Under the pieces are notes generated by a model. It was not told where the DNA came from. It saw nothing but the letters and a program-made list of their open reading frames with translations, and did no database searches. Source: Linanthus parryae (lineage: Eukaryota; Streptophyta; Magnoliopsida; Ericales; Polemoniaceae). From it: a stretch of DNA of 64,000 nucleotides. The DNA lies in the NCBI GenBank assembly GCA_023055425.1, contig JALGPY010000010.1:54473665-54537664 (forward strand), in the 5' to 3' direction. Positions 11,503 to 24,063 of the stretch are shown in pieces; the stretch's first letter is position 1; each line of letters opens with the position of its first letter. A program made the translations under genes and the position numbers.

Positions 11503-14500
11503 CTAGAGCCAATCTGGTGCGTCTCGTATCCCAATGCTCCTAGTGTTCCCTTCATGATTGCGCTGAACAAGCGGCTTTGTAAGTGGATCTGACAGATTCT
11601 CATCTGTAGGAATCTTGTATATCCAAATGTCTCCTCTTTCGATAATATCTAGAATAAGATGGAACTTTTTGAGTACGTGTTGGGATTTCTGGTGTGACAT
11701 GGGTTCCTTTGATTGTGCGATCGCCCCAGTGTTGTCACCATACAACTCTATTGGATCCGGAATACTAGGAAACACACCAAGCGCAGTGATGAACTTCCTA
11801 ATCCAAACAACCTCCTTTGCTGCGCCATTCATAGCAATGTACTCATCCTTTGTTGTAGAATTAGCCACCGTATCTTGCTCGGAACTCTTCCAGCTCACCG
11901 CTGCTCCATTCAGGCAAAACAGAAACCCCTGTTGTGATCTGAAATCATCTAGGTCGGTCTGGAAGCTTGCATCCGTTTAACCCTTTACACGCAACTCTTC
12001 CTCACCTCCAAATATCAAGAACGCATCCTTAGTTCTTCTCAAGTACTTTAGGATGTTCTTGACGGCAATCCAGTGACTCTCACCTGGATCCGACTGATAT
12101 TTGCTTGACATACTTAATGCATATGACACATTTGGTCTAGTACATGATGGATCCTATGGCCGAGGCATAGGGAACCCTACTCATGTGTTCCTTCTCAATC
12201 TCATTGGAAGGACAACCACTCTTCGAAAGAGTGATTCCATGCGACATGAGCAAGAATCCCTTCTTAGAATCTTGCATGCTGAACCACTTCAACATCTTAT
12301 CTATATATGTACTTTGACTTAGGTCGAGCAGCCTTCTGGATCTATCTCTATAGATCTTTATACCGAGTATATAGGCTGCTTCACCTAGGTCTTTCATTGA
12401 GAAACACTTTCCTAGCCAATATTTAACAGATTGCAGCATAGGAATGTCGTTTCCAATGAGTAGTATGTCATCCACATACAAGACCAGAAAAGAAACAGAG
12501 CTCCCACTAACCTTCTTGTAGACACAAGAATCATCTTCATTTCTGATGAAGCCAAACTCTTTGACTACTTCATCAAAACGTCGATTCCAACTACTAGAAG
12601 TTTGCTTCAATCCATAAACGGATCGTTGCAGTTTATAGACTTTGTTGGTTTGCTTTGGATCTTCAAAACCCTCAAGTTGTTTCATGTACACATCCTTGAG
12701 GAGATTCCCATACAGGAATGATGTTTTGACATCCATCTGCCAAATCTCATAGTCGTAGTATGCTGCAATAGCAAGTAAAATTCAGATGGATTTGGTCATT
12801 GCGACTGGTTAAAATGTGTCATCATAGTCAATACCATGAATCTGTCTGAACCCTTTAGTAACCAATCGGCCCTTATAGGTTATCACATTACCCCCCATTT
12901 CGGTCTTCTTCTTGAAGACCCACTTGAACCCTATGGGTTGAGCCCCTTCAGGTGGTTCCACCAAAGTCCATACTTTGTTGGTATACATGGATTCCATCTC
13001 GGATCTCATGGCCTCAAGCCACTTCTAGGAGTCCGGACCTTGTATGGCCTCTTCATAGGTAGTAGGCTCATCATCTTTGAGCAACGTATCACCAGACTCA
13101 GCCACGAGAAGTCCATACCTCTCTGGCTCCTGGCTCACTCTACTAGATCTACGAAGTTCGTGTGTTACTTGAACAGGCTGCTCCACAACCTCTTGTGGTT
13201 CCTGTTCATGTTCTATAGTAGGATCAATGCTTTGTGGTTCTTGAACTTCTTCAAGTTCTACATTCATCCCACTTGCTTCTTTAGAGACAAACTCTCTTTC
13301 TAGAAACACGCCGGACCGAGCAACAAATACTTTGTTCTCAGTTGGATTGTAGAAATAATATCCCTTAGTTTCCTTAGGGTATCCAACAAATTTGCATTTG
13401 TCCGACTTAGGCCCTAGCTTGTCTGATTGTAAACGTTTTGCATAGACATCGCAGCCCCAACTCTTCATGAACGACATTGTGGGATGATTTCCACTCCACA
13501 TATCATGTTGTGTCTTCATGACTGACTTGGATGGAACACGCTGCACTCAATAGAGCATAGCCCCAAAATGATAACGGTAGATCAGTTTGCCACATCATAG
13601 ATCGAACCATATCAAATAGAGTTCGATTCCTCCTCTCTGACACGTCGTTCCACTGTGGCGTTCAGGGTGGAGTGAGTTGGGATATTATCCCACACTCTCT
13701 AAGATAGTCGTCAAACTCTTGGCTTAAGTATTCACCTCCACGATCAGATCGTAGAGCTTTAATACTTTTTCCAAGCTGCTTCTATACTTCATTCTTGAAT
13801 TCTTTGAACTTTTCAAAGGACTCGGATTTGGCCTTCATAAGGTATACAAATTCATATCTACTGAAATCATCAGTAAATGTAATGAAGTAGACATAACCAC
13901 CTCTAGCAGGCGTGGAAAATGGCCCACATACATCAATATGCCCGAGTGCCAATTGCTCACTAGTCCTCTCACCTTTCTTATTGAAAGGGGACCTTGTCAT
14001 TTTTTCCAATAAACAGGCCTCACATGTCTCATATGATTCAAAATCAAATGAGTCTAGAATCTATCCTTATGGAGTTTACATACATGTTTCTCGTTTATAT
14101 GGCCTAAACGACAGTGCCATAGATAAGCAGGATTTAAATTTTTCATTTTAATCCTCTTGGTATTAATGTTATAGACAGGATTGCTTAGGGCAAGGATATA
14201 TAATATATTAAATAATTGTCCACTACAATAGTGAATACTATCAAAATAAATGGAACAACAATTGTTCTTTATTGAAATAGTAAAACCATCCTTGTCCAAA
14301 CAAGAAATAGAAATAATATTTTTGTTCATAGCAGGCACAAATAGCAGTTATTTAACTCTAAAACTAATCCTGAAGGCAGAGACAGCTCGTACACGCCTAT
14401 GGCCAATGCAGCAACTCTTGCTCCATTCCCAACGCGCAGGTCTATCTCCCCTTTAGCCAATCTTCTACTTCTCTAGGTCCTGCACATTTCTACAAATGTG

Positions 14501-15421
14501 AGATCCACATCCAGTATCCAATACCCATGATGAAGAGACAGTTAAGTTGACACATATAACAAAAATACCTGGTGGTGGTGGAATCACTATTCCAAGCCTC
14601 TTATCCTCTAGATATTTTGGGCAGTTCCTCCTCCAGTGTCCAGAATGACTGCAGTAGTGACACTCACCTTCAGTCAGACCTTTGGCAACGCCACCAACAG
14701 GCTTAAGGGCAGCGTCCTTGGTTTTGGCAACTGCTTTGTTTTTTCCCTTGGAGGTAGAGGCAAACCTTTTGCCCTTTCACTTTTGCACCATCATTATGGA
14801 TTTGCCCTTACCCTTGTTGATGCTTTTTTCAGCTGTCCTCAACATATTGAGAAGATCTAGCAGAGGTTTCACGATCTCATTCATGTTATAGTTCATGATG
14901 AATTGTTCATAACTCTCAGGCAACGATTGCAAGATGAGATCGGTGGCCAACTCTTGACCTACCGGAAACCCTAGGCGGTCGAGGCTCTCTAAGTAGCCGA
15001 TCATACGCAACACTTGCGGCCCCACGGGGTTTCCCTCTGACAGATGACATTTGAACAATGCCTTGGAAACTTCCTTCCTCTAAACCCTAGCTTGTTCTTA
15101 GAAGAGCTGATTCAAGTGTGAGATCAAATCGACTGCATTCATGTTCTCATGTTGCTCCTAAAGATCAGAGGACATGGTGCATAGAATTAGGCAAGCCGCA
15201 TCGTTAGCGTCATCAACACGCTTCTGATACGCCTTTAAGGCTGCAAGAGTGTTGTTTTCTGGACCTTCAAGACCTTGCTCCTCTAGAGCGTACAGTTTCT
15301 TTTCCTGCCTGTGAAAGATTCTCAAGTTTCTATACCAGTCTAGAAAATTGGTACCGGAGATCTTGTCCTTCTCAAGAACAGATCGTAGGGAGTGAGAAGA
15401 GTTCGATTAGTTGTTTTCCAT
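11503..15421 (-). pseudogene. Element A2 gag-pol, multiply broken
   Basis: From the ATG at 15421 the minus strand encodes, in order: a gag with the segment ELATDLILQSLPESYEQF (near 14950); a CCHC knuckle CHYCSHSGHWRRNC (near 14650); a protease with WVLDTGCGSHIC (near 14510); the GAG-pre-integrase LWHCRLGHINEKHV (near 14090); integrase (FITFTDDFSRYEFVYL near 13870); RT with FLVLYVDDILLIGND (near 12470); and RNase H ending with a KDEYIAM segment (near 11840) and DPLTKPL. A stop four codons into gag and many later stops and frameshifts make it non-functional. This is the standard copia order, with integrase before RT. Confidence 0.9.
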
Positions 15422-17056
15422 TGAAATTCTACAAAAAGTAAAATACGCAAGTTTTAGTATTTGTGAACATTTTAACTATATTTAATAATGGATATATTAT
15501 TAAACACATCTTCCACTATTTTTCTACGAACTAATAACCCTCAAGATATTAATGCGGAAAATATCGTTATAATTTCTAGTGGGCCTAGATCCATATTTCA
15601 TCTCCTTTTGAGCTTGCTTTGGCAAGTCACCCAAAAGTTAGTTATTTAGGTAGGAGCAATTCCAATTGCATCCCATGCAACTCTTGGTTCAATTGGGAAA
15701 ATAATCCCTTGTTTATCTATCACATAGATAATCCCAATTGATTGAATCTAGTTTTTTAATCCTTATTAAAATTATCTAGTTACGTCCAACCGCTTACTCC
15801 AACAATTGCACACTATGTGTGCCATCGCACCACATAATTATGAATCAATTTGCCTTTCTTTGGCACACACGAACTTGATTAATCGATTTTGTGATGAGTT
15901 TTTAAGTAACGAGAAGGCAAAACATAATATTTACTTTTGAGGGATTTTTCTTTCAATTTTAATTATTTTTTTGATTCAGATCAAATGATCTACTTATTTG
16001 AGTTTGGGCAAAACTCCAAAATAAAAGATTCGGGTTGTTTAATTATCTTATTATCAAATTGCATGAATCAACCATACACCAACAACAATAATAAGACAAT
16101 TAAGTAAACATCCACAAAAGAAATTAACGTGATGTGGATATGGCCTCCTAGACCTAAGATATTCCCAAGCCAATGAGATTATCTACGAACTTTATAATAG
16201 AAACCCATCTCCATGTGCCTCCATCTCTTGGTCCATCCTCCATAGCCTTGTGGAATGCTCCATGTTGTGGCTCCTTTAATTATTTGGGCTTCTTTTCTTC
16301 AATCTTGGCTATCTATTCTATTTAGTACCAGCTAGTAACTAAACTAAATAAATAAATCTCACAAGTTGAGAAGAAAAAAATTGGCTCGCAGGCCATAAAA
16401 TCCTAATTATTTATTACATCAAATTGACCAGCTCGCAGGCCGTAAACAAACGACAAAAATTAAACATTCACAAAAAACCACATCTAAGGCCATATCCAAT
16501 CACCATACAGATTGCACATAAACACTTAAACCAACTTCTAACGCGCTTGGTCAATTTTAATTGATTTTAGGATTACTAGAGTCAAAACGGTCCAAGAGGC
16601 CCAACCAACTAGGTGGCCGAACCCCTTGGAGCCGCTCAATGGCCTTGGGCCGGCCGGCATCTAGCCACACGGCTAGGTCGTGCGCTAGGGCTGCCCCGGC
16701 CCCTTAGACGAACCTATCTTGGGCGCCAAGGTAGGAGGGCGGTCCCTTAGGGGGGGAAAACCTCTTTTAGGAGTTGTTTCCAAAACAACTCCTTGCCTTT
16801 TTGCCCAAATTTAGTTGTTTCCTAATTGAAAAACACATTTTTCCAATTGGATACCCAAGAACCCTAGATCTAAGATCCTAAAATGTCTCAAACTCACTAA
16901 TTCATACATCCAATGCAAGAATTAGATCTTGTTTTGTTGAATCACATTCAACACGCATCTAATATGCTTAATTTGTCGTTTTACGCAATAATCAACGATT
17001 ATCGGTGAAAACAACAAAAACGTAACACATAAATCACGTTATGCTCTATGACATGT
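15422..17056 (-). other. Untranslated leader of element A2
   Basis: 1.6 kb between the primer-binding site and gag with no usable ORF. It includes a GC-rich stretch around 16600-16760, which has an equivalent after the primer-binding site of element I (63690-63960). In the family such leaders carry dimerisation and packaging signals. None can be pinpointed here. Confidence 0.7.
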
Positions 17057-17069
17057 GGCTCTGATACCA
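17057..17069 (-). promoter_or_regulatory. Primer-binding site of element A2
   Basis: The minus strand reads TGGTATCAGAGCC, one base from the LTR that starts at 17071, so priming is by initiator-Met tRNA. Confidence 0.93.
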
Positions 17070-17070
17070 C

Positions 17071-18479
17071 TGTAGGGTTTTGATCATGGATACGCAGCGG
17101 AATAAACAATAATATATCCGATCAAGACCCTCCAATGATCACAGGAAGAGAATTTGTAACGATAGTAAAGGATTCGTGTTATGTACCTTGGAGGTCTCCT
17201 TTGATGACTTCAAACACGAAAAATAACACATCTCTACGGTTGATCCACGCCTAGGATTGAGATCTAGATCCTCCAATCTCCTTGTTCTGGCTAGGATGAA
17301 TGGAAGAGGAAGAATAAATCACGCAACACAGCACCAAAAGGAGGCTTCGGCCTCCTTGTTGTGGCCGACGGGTAGAGGTGGCGTCAAGGGGGGTGGCTTC
17401 CTTGCTTGCTCTCTCTCCTTGCTTCTCTCCTACTCAACTTATGTTATGAGCATTAGTGTGTGGTGAAGGAAGCTAGGAGCATCCTTTATATATTCCAACA
17501 ACTCCTTGTTACTACATAAAAGCCCTCTCCTAATCCTACTAAAGTTCGGATTAGTCCAATTTGCATATTAGTCCTACTAAGTTAGCAAGTTGTTGCGATT
17601 TGATCCTTATAATTAATTAATCATATTAATTAATTCCCAAGTCTAGTTCAATCATGTATGGAGTGTGACCCCATAGGTTTCTACTTAGTTGGTAGTAACT
17701 ATTTTCTAATATGGAGCGATCTCTAGCAAGGCATCCATACTACCCAACTAATAGAAATAGTCATACGACAAACTTTGTGCAAGTCTTGTCTCATCCCTTG
17801 GTCTCAAAATCCGGATTGGACACGAGACATACAAGTCACACTCGTATATCCAATCCATAGTTCCTCGATCCTGGGAAAAGCCTTATTCGTACTAATAACA
17901 TCAATATCTCATATTGATTTATTTGAGTCTGGCCAGACATTCTGTAAGCACTATGCCTCAAGTGGCCTAGGATATTTTCTCCCGTTATGTGGGAGGGACA
18001 AATTATATCTACATCACTATGATATCTAATCTTGCTTCCCTATTGTGTCCGATACGCGCCTTTATGACTACCCAATCACGGTAGCGTTTGACGCTACCAA
18101 AACACAATACTCCACAACTAGATGATTTAGTGACTTCAAGTCTAAGGATCACAATACCGTTTTCACCGCGAGAAGAACTAGTGACTTTACATAACTTGTA
18201 TGTAGCCTTCTCGGAGATGGGTTAATCCAGTATGCCATTACTCCTAATGCATACCCTTGTGTTAGATCGTGATATCTCCATATCAATCAACCCCATACTA
18301 GCCTATATATGATTGTCTTTTTAATAATTATAATGGACTAGGGATATTTAAGATAAATAACACAACTGAAAATCTAAGGACTTCATTATATTAAATATCC
18401 AATAAATAATACAATGAATATTCTAGCCAACTTATTGTAAATACTAAACTAGATTGCCTCTAGGGCATCTATTCCAACA
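17071..18479 (-). repeat. 5' LTR of element A2
   Basis: 1409 bp. On the plus strand it runs from TGTAGGGTTTTGATC to ATTCCAACA. It is homologous to 10115-11488 with scattered substitutions and small indels. Confidence 0.92.
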
Positions 18480-18484
18480 CAACC

Positions 18485-18539
18485 CCTCCCCCCATCTAGA
18501 GTATTGATCATGTAGTTATTCCTACTATATCGTCCTTTA
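18485..18539 (+). repeat. 5' LTR of element B, right remnant
   Basis: These 55 bases complete the LTR cut by A2. They correspond to the end of the 3' LTR (33040-33093), including the C-tract followed by AGAGTATTGATCATGTAGTT. Confidence 0.88.
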
Positions 18540-18541
18540 AT

Positions 18542-18553
18542 TGGTATAAAAGC
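18542..18553 (+). promoter_or_regulatory. Mutated primer-binding site of element B
   Basis: TGGTATAAAAGC, two changes from TGGTATCAGAGC. This would weaken tRNA priming and fits a decayed element. Confidence 0.75.
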
Positions 18554-18590
18554 TTGTATCAGTGCATAGATCTAATAATCTTGTGATTAT

Positions 18591-20436
18591 GAGTGTTGTA
18601 GGAGATGGTGGTTTCTCACAGGGAGGAGTTGCTAATAGACCTCCCTTGTTCTGAGGTGAAAATTTTGTGCACTGGGAAGACTTGATGAAAATGTTCATCA
18701 TTAACCAAGATATGGAGCTTTGGAAAATCTTTCAGAAGGGTCCTCACATATTCTATACTGATAAAGATGGGATCAGAACTCCCAAAACCGAGGATTCACT
18801 TTCTGCTTCCGAATTAGAGCAATTTTCTAAAAATTACAGAGCTATGAGGCTCTTATATTGTGCTTTGAGTGTAGATGAATTTAACAGGATTTCATGATGC
18901 AAGACTGCCAAGGAGATATGGGATAAGCTTGTAATGACCTTTAAAGGAACTAGCCAAGTCAAGCAAACCAATATCAACATTTTCCTTAGGTAATATGAGT
19001 TGTTCAAGATGAATGGAGATGACTAAATTAGAGACATGTTCAAAAGATTCACTGATATTGTCAACAACCTTGATTCATTGGGAAAACACATTTCCAATGA
19101 AGAAAAGGTTAAAAATATTCTGAAAAGTCTTCCTAAAGCAAAATGGGAACCAAAGACTACTGTTATTGAAGAACCTTAAGATATATCATCTCTTCAACTT
19201 GATGACTTGCAAGGAAAGCTACTAACACATGAGATCTCTATGAATGAAGCTGGAGGAGATTTACCAGACAGTGTCAAGAACTTAGCTCTCAAGGAAAAGG
19301 AGAATGAACCTTCTCAAAGCCTTGAAAAAGAAGAAGATGATCATGAAGATCCTTTTGCTTTCAAAAGCCCTGACCAGGATTCTAAAGATGAAAAAGAACT
19401 TTGAAAACCAAGACTCCGGCAAGGAAAAACACATATCCTCCAGTGGCAGAGACTACAAGGGTACAGCTATCTCTCATGGTAATAAAGCTAAAGTAATGAA
19501 TTTGCTTTGAGTGAAGTGATGCAGGACATTTAATCAGAGACCGTCCACACAAGAAAAGCAAACACTTTCAGAAGAAAGACCATGACAGAAGAAAGAAAGC
19601 TATGGTAGCTTCCTGGAGTGATTCTGATTCCTCTAGTTATTCTGAATCTGATGAAGAACAAGTTAACCTCTGAATTATGGCCAAGCATGATGAAAGTTAT
19701 GAAAAGAACATTGAGTTAATGGTAAACTGTTTAATTTCTAAACCAATAGATGTCCTCATTGACTTTCTTAGAACAACGTTTAAATGAAGAGGACTATCTG
19801 AAAGGGATTAGAAATTTGAAAGAAAATGTTCATGAGCAATCAAGAGAGAACTTGGAACTTGTTTGCAAAAATCAAATACTTCAAATTTCTGAGAATAATT
19901 CTGACAGAGATTTCAAAGTCTTGCTAGTTGGTTTCAAGGCCTAGAAAACTCAAGTCAAGGAAGTAGTCATAGAGAACTCTCTTTTGAGTGACAGCATTGT
20001 TGCTTTAAGAAATTATTGTGATGAATTACAGGAACAAAATACTACTCTAATTGAGAAACTTCAAGATGTTAAAAAGGCTATGACAAAGCTTAATGGCTCA
20101 GAACACAATCTGAACTTGATTCTTGAAGGAAGTTTATAGTCTGTTCACAAAACTGGTATTGGCTACAATTCAAAATTTCCTAGAAAAAGCAACACCAAAT
20201 TTGTGAAGGCTAGTAACAAAACTTCTCCTAAGTTCCATTTCTGCAACAGAATTGGTCATGTTAAAATGACTTTTCCTTTTGAAAGAAGAGACCCTCAAAT
20301 AATTAGGAACACTTTTCCATTCAACTTAAAGGACAATTTAGACAGGTTTGGGTTCCATAAGGGGTTAGACCACCTAAAATGGTTGATCCTGAATATGAAT
20401 CTAAATTCCACACTTGGTCTAAGAGCTCGGTAAGGC
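18591..20436 (+). pseudogene. Element B gag
   Basis: Starts MSVVGDGGFSQGG and is homologous throughout to the gag of C. Recognisable parts are the SELEQFSKNYRAM region near 18820, a degraded zinc-knuckle stretch near 19500-19560, a coiled-coil-like Lys/Glu-rich middle, and a second zinc-finger-like motif HFCNRIGHVKMTFPFERRDP near 20240. Several stops (for example 18652, 18895 and 19396) interrupt it. The long gag with a second zinc-finger-like motif is characteristic of SIRE-type elements. It is inactive. Confidence 0.85.
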
Positions 20437-23400
20437 AGTGAATGGTGTTTGCAGGTTGTCACCAATTGTAAATATCAAAGATGGTTAATGGATAGTGGAT
20501 GCTCCAGACATATGAGTGGAAAGAGATCTTTATTCTCAAAACTGAAAGAGCAATCAAAATTCGTGACAAAGGGAAGTTCAACATTTTAGGTATTGGTAAA
20601 GTTGGTTCAAAATCTGAAAACTCTATTGATGTTGTTTATCTAGTTGATGGTTTGAATTTCATTCTGCTCAGTGTATCTCAACTTTGTGATAACGGTAACA
20701 AGGTTATCTTTGACAAAGATAAATGTGTGGTGCAAAATGAGAAATCTGGAATTTGCATTCTTACTTCCTCAAGGTCAAAAAATTTATATACTTTACACAC
20801 TAACGAAGTTGCAGGTGAAAGCTTGAAGTGTCTCAAGGCCTTGAAAGAGGATTAAAAGTTTTGGCATAGAAAGCTAGGACACATTAGCTTGAATACCATG
20901 AAAAAGTTTATTCTAAAGACTTGGTAAGATGTTTGCCTTCTATTAAATTCAGTGATAATGAATTATGCGAAGTTTTTGCTCAAGGTAAGCAGACAAGAAG
21001 CTCATTCAAGCCAAAGAAATTTGTAAATACTACTAGACCCATTGATTTACTTCACACGGATCTTTAATGTCCTATGAGGACTCCAACTCCAAAGGGTAAG
21101 AAGTACATGTTAGTTATTGTCGATGAATATTCTAGATTTACTTGGGCTATGTTTCTTAGAGATAAATCAGAAGCTCTAACTGAATTTTCAAACCTTTGTA
21201 AAGAGCTTCAAACATTGAAAAACTTAACAATTTCTTCAATCAGAAGTGATCATGGTAGAGAATCTGATCAACTTGATTTTGATTTATCTTGTGCTAAGTA
21301 TCTCTCACAACTTGTTTGCTCCAAGAACTCCTCAACAGAATGGTGTTGTTGAAAGAAATAACAGGACTCTGGAAGACATGTCAAGGACAATGCTTCTAGA
21401 GAACAAGTTACCAAAGTCATTTTGGGCAGAAGCTGTGAACACAACCAACTACATACTTAACAGGTGCTTCATTTGGCCAGTTGTGAAGAAAACCCCCTAT
21501 GAACTTTTCAAATGAAGAAAGCCAAATATTTCATATTTCAAACTTTTTGGTTGCACTTGTTTTGTTCACAACAGTGGTAAGTACAACCTTGGTAAGTTTG
21601 ATTCAAGAAGTGATGAAGGTTTCTTTCTTAGTTATTCTATGACTAGCAAAGCTTATAGATCTTACAATAAAAGAACTAAGCTTGTTGAAGAAAGTATTCA
21701 TGTCATTTTTTAAGAAAGCTATGATGGTTCTTTGAGTGAAAGTTTTGCATACTTGAATTTGAACAAGCATGAGTCAGAAGATGAAGTAGAGACTTCACAT
21801 GGTGTCAAGAGTAGCTTGCAGGAAAACAGGAACAATTTTCAAGACCTTGAAAATGGTTCTCATAGCCTTGAAAATGAGCAACAGAAGAATCAAAGTGATC
21901 AAGCTACTTCCTCAAGATCTCAAAGGATTGAAAAGTTACCTGGAGAACCTGAGCCATGGACACCAAGAAAAATATTCAAATATATGTCATCCCATCCAGT
22001 TGATAACATTATATATGATCCATCTACTGGTACACAGACAAGATCTCAATTGAAAAATTTGTGTGCTTTTAATGCTTTTGTTTCTCAAGTAGAACCCAAA
22101 AATGTGAAACAAGCATTACAAGAAGCAGACTGGATCATTGCAATGCAAAGTGAACTCAATAAATTTGAGAGAAAAAAAGGTGTGGAATCTAGTTCCTCCA
22201 CCAAAAGATCAGTCTGTTATTGGCACAAGGTGGGTTTTCAGGAACAAGTTAGATGAAAATGGCAAGGTAATCAGAAACAAATCCAGACTAGTAGCTCAAG
22301 GCTACAATCAGGAATAAGGTATCGACTATGAGGAGAATTTTGATCTTGTTTCAAGGTTAGAAGCAATTAGAATGTTACTTGCATTTGCATCTTACATGAA
22401 CATTAAACTTTTTCAAATGGATGTCAAGGGTGCATTTCTAAATGGTTACTTGCAAGAAGAATTTTATGTGGCTCAACATCCTGGATTTGAAATGATAAGT
22501 TTCTAAATCATATTTATAAACTTGACAAGGCTCTCTATGGTTTAAAAAAAGCTACAAGGGCATGGTATGAAAGACTGTCAAAGTTTTTACTCGAAAATTG
22601 TATCAAGAGAGGATTGGTTGATAAAACTCTATTCATAAAGACTCGTGAGAAAGACATTTTAGTAGTTCAAATCTATGTTGATGATATTCTGTTTGGAGAT
22701 ACTAATGACTCTCTGTGCAAGGATTTCTCAAGTCTTATGAGCAGGGAATTTGAGATGAGCTTAATGGGAGAATTGAACTTATTCCTTGGACTGCATGTAC
22801 AACAGATGAAGAAAGGAATCTTTCTGCATCAAACTAATTATACTAAGGACTTGATCAACAAGTATAATTTTTCTCAGTCCAAAGTTATAAAGACTCATAT
22901 GAGCTCTACACTATCCTTACATAATAATCAAGCTGGTAAGAGTGAGTATAGAGGTATGATTGAATCTTTGCTATATCTCACTGCTAGTAGACCAGACATT
23001 ATGTTTATTGTCTTTATGTGTGCAAGATTTCATTTTGATCCCAAAGAGTCACATTTAACTTCTGCCAAAAAAATAGTCAGATATCTCAATGGTACCAAAG
23101 ACTTAGGGCTTTCGTATCCAAAATAGTCTAACTTATCTCTTTGTGGATATTCAAATGCTGACTTTGCAGGATACAAAGTAGACAGAAAAACCACTTCAGG
23201 GTGTTTCCAATTCCTTGGTTCATCTCTGATTAGCTGACATTCAAAGAAACAGAATGTGGCCTTATCAACAGCTGGAGCAGAATAAATGGAAGCTAGAGCA
23301 TGTTTTTCACAAGCACCGTGGATTTCCCAGCAGATGAGGGATACTAGATTTGATTTCAAATAAATACCTATCAAATGTGATAACACCTGTGCTATTTCAA

Positions 23401-23608
23401 TCACAAAGAATCATGTTCAGCATTCCAGAAGAAAGCATATAGATGTTAGACATCATTTCATCAGATATCATACTGAGAAGGTGATATTATTCTTGAATTT
23501 GTTTCTACTAACATGAAACTGGCAGATATCTTCACTAAACCATTGTAACAAGAAAGATACAGCCCTCAGATTAGAGCTGGGTATGCTTGATAAGGAAGCA
23601 TTGGTTTA
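20437..23608 (+). pseudogene. Element B pol (protease, integrase, RT, RNase H)
   Basis: The protease active-site segment WLMDSGCSRHMSGK lies near 20485-20525. GAG-pre-integrase and integrase segments follow (MLVIVDEYSRFTWAMFL near 21110; APRTPQQNGVVERNN near 21330). The RT motif VQIYVDDILFGDTN is near 22670. RNase H remnants reach the stop at 23606-23608 after GMLDKEALV. Numerous frameshifts and stops are present. It reads as the same polyprotein as in C, so the order and identity are firm. Confidence 0.88.
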
Positions 23609-23615
23609 GGGGGGA
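23606..23615 (+). promoter_or_regulatory. Internal polypurine tract after pol (element B)
   Basis: TAGGGGGGAG overlaps the pol stop and lies far upstream of the LTR-proximal tract at 26241. C has the same arrangement at 42788, where a MITE has landed. It resembles an extra plus-strand primer site. The function is inferred. Confidence 0.45.
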
Positions 23616-24063
23616 GTATCAGGTAAGTTAAAGGTAAATCTTTATGTGTTTCAAAGTTTTGAACTGATTTTCAAATATTTGAAATTAATTCCAAAGTTTT
23701 GATATTATTTGTTTCAGCAATATAGCTTTTCAAGTCTTGAAACTCTTCTCAAAGCCTTGAGAATAAGTCTGTATGCTAATAGTAAAAAACTGGATCATTC
23801 AATATTGGGTCCTATCTATGTAGATAATTTCCCAATAATGTATTTAATTTTTTAAAACCTATTTTCTTTTCAATTGGTATTATTTTATTTCATTTCCCGC
23901 GTCACACATACACACGAATTTGAATTCAAACTATAAATATTTTAATGATTCAGAAATATTTATGTTTCCTTATCTAACTCAAACTCTCCTGTGTTTATCT
24001 TCTTCTATCTCTCTCTTCTCTCCGTTTCACTCATTCCTATCTATTCTCGAACCCCAAACCCTA

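Larger units (their letters stand above)
10115..18479 (-). mobile_element. Ty1-copia element A2, nested in B 5' LTR
   Basis: An 8365-bp minus-strand element with 1.37- and 1.41-kb LTRs, a perfect CAACC duplication (10110-10114 and 18480-18484), a primer-binding site at 17057-17069 and a degenerate gag-pol at 11503-15421. In element orientation the LTRs begin TGTTGGAATAG and end CCCTACA (TCATCA in the 10115 copy). The same LTR family occurs at 2242 and 62042. The LTR copies differ at several percent of positions, so the element is not recent. Confidence 0.93.

Noticed and set aside
23030..23404. Minus-strand ORF within B
   Set aside because: It is the antisense of the RNase H region of pol, whose plus-strand translation is clearly homologous to copia proteins.
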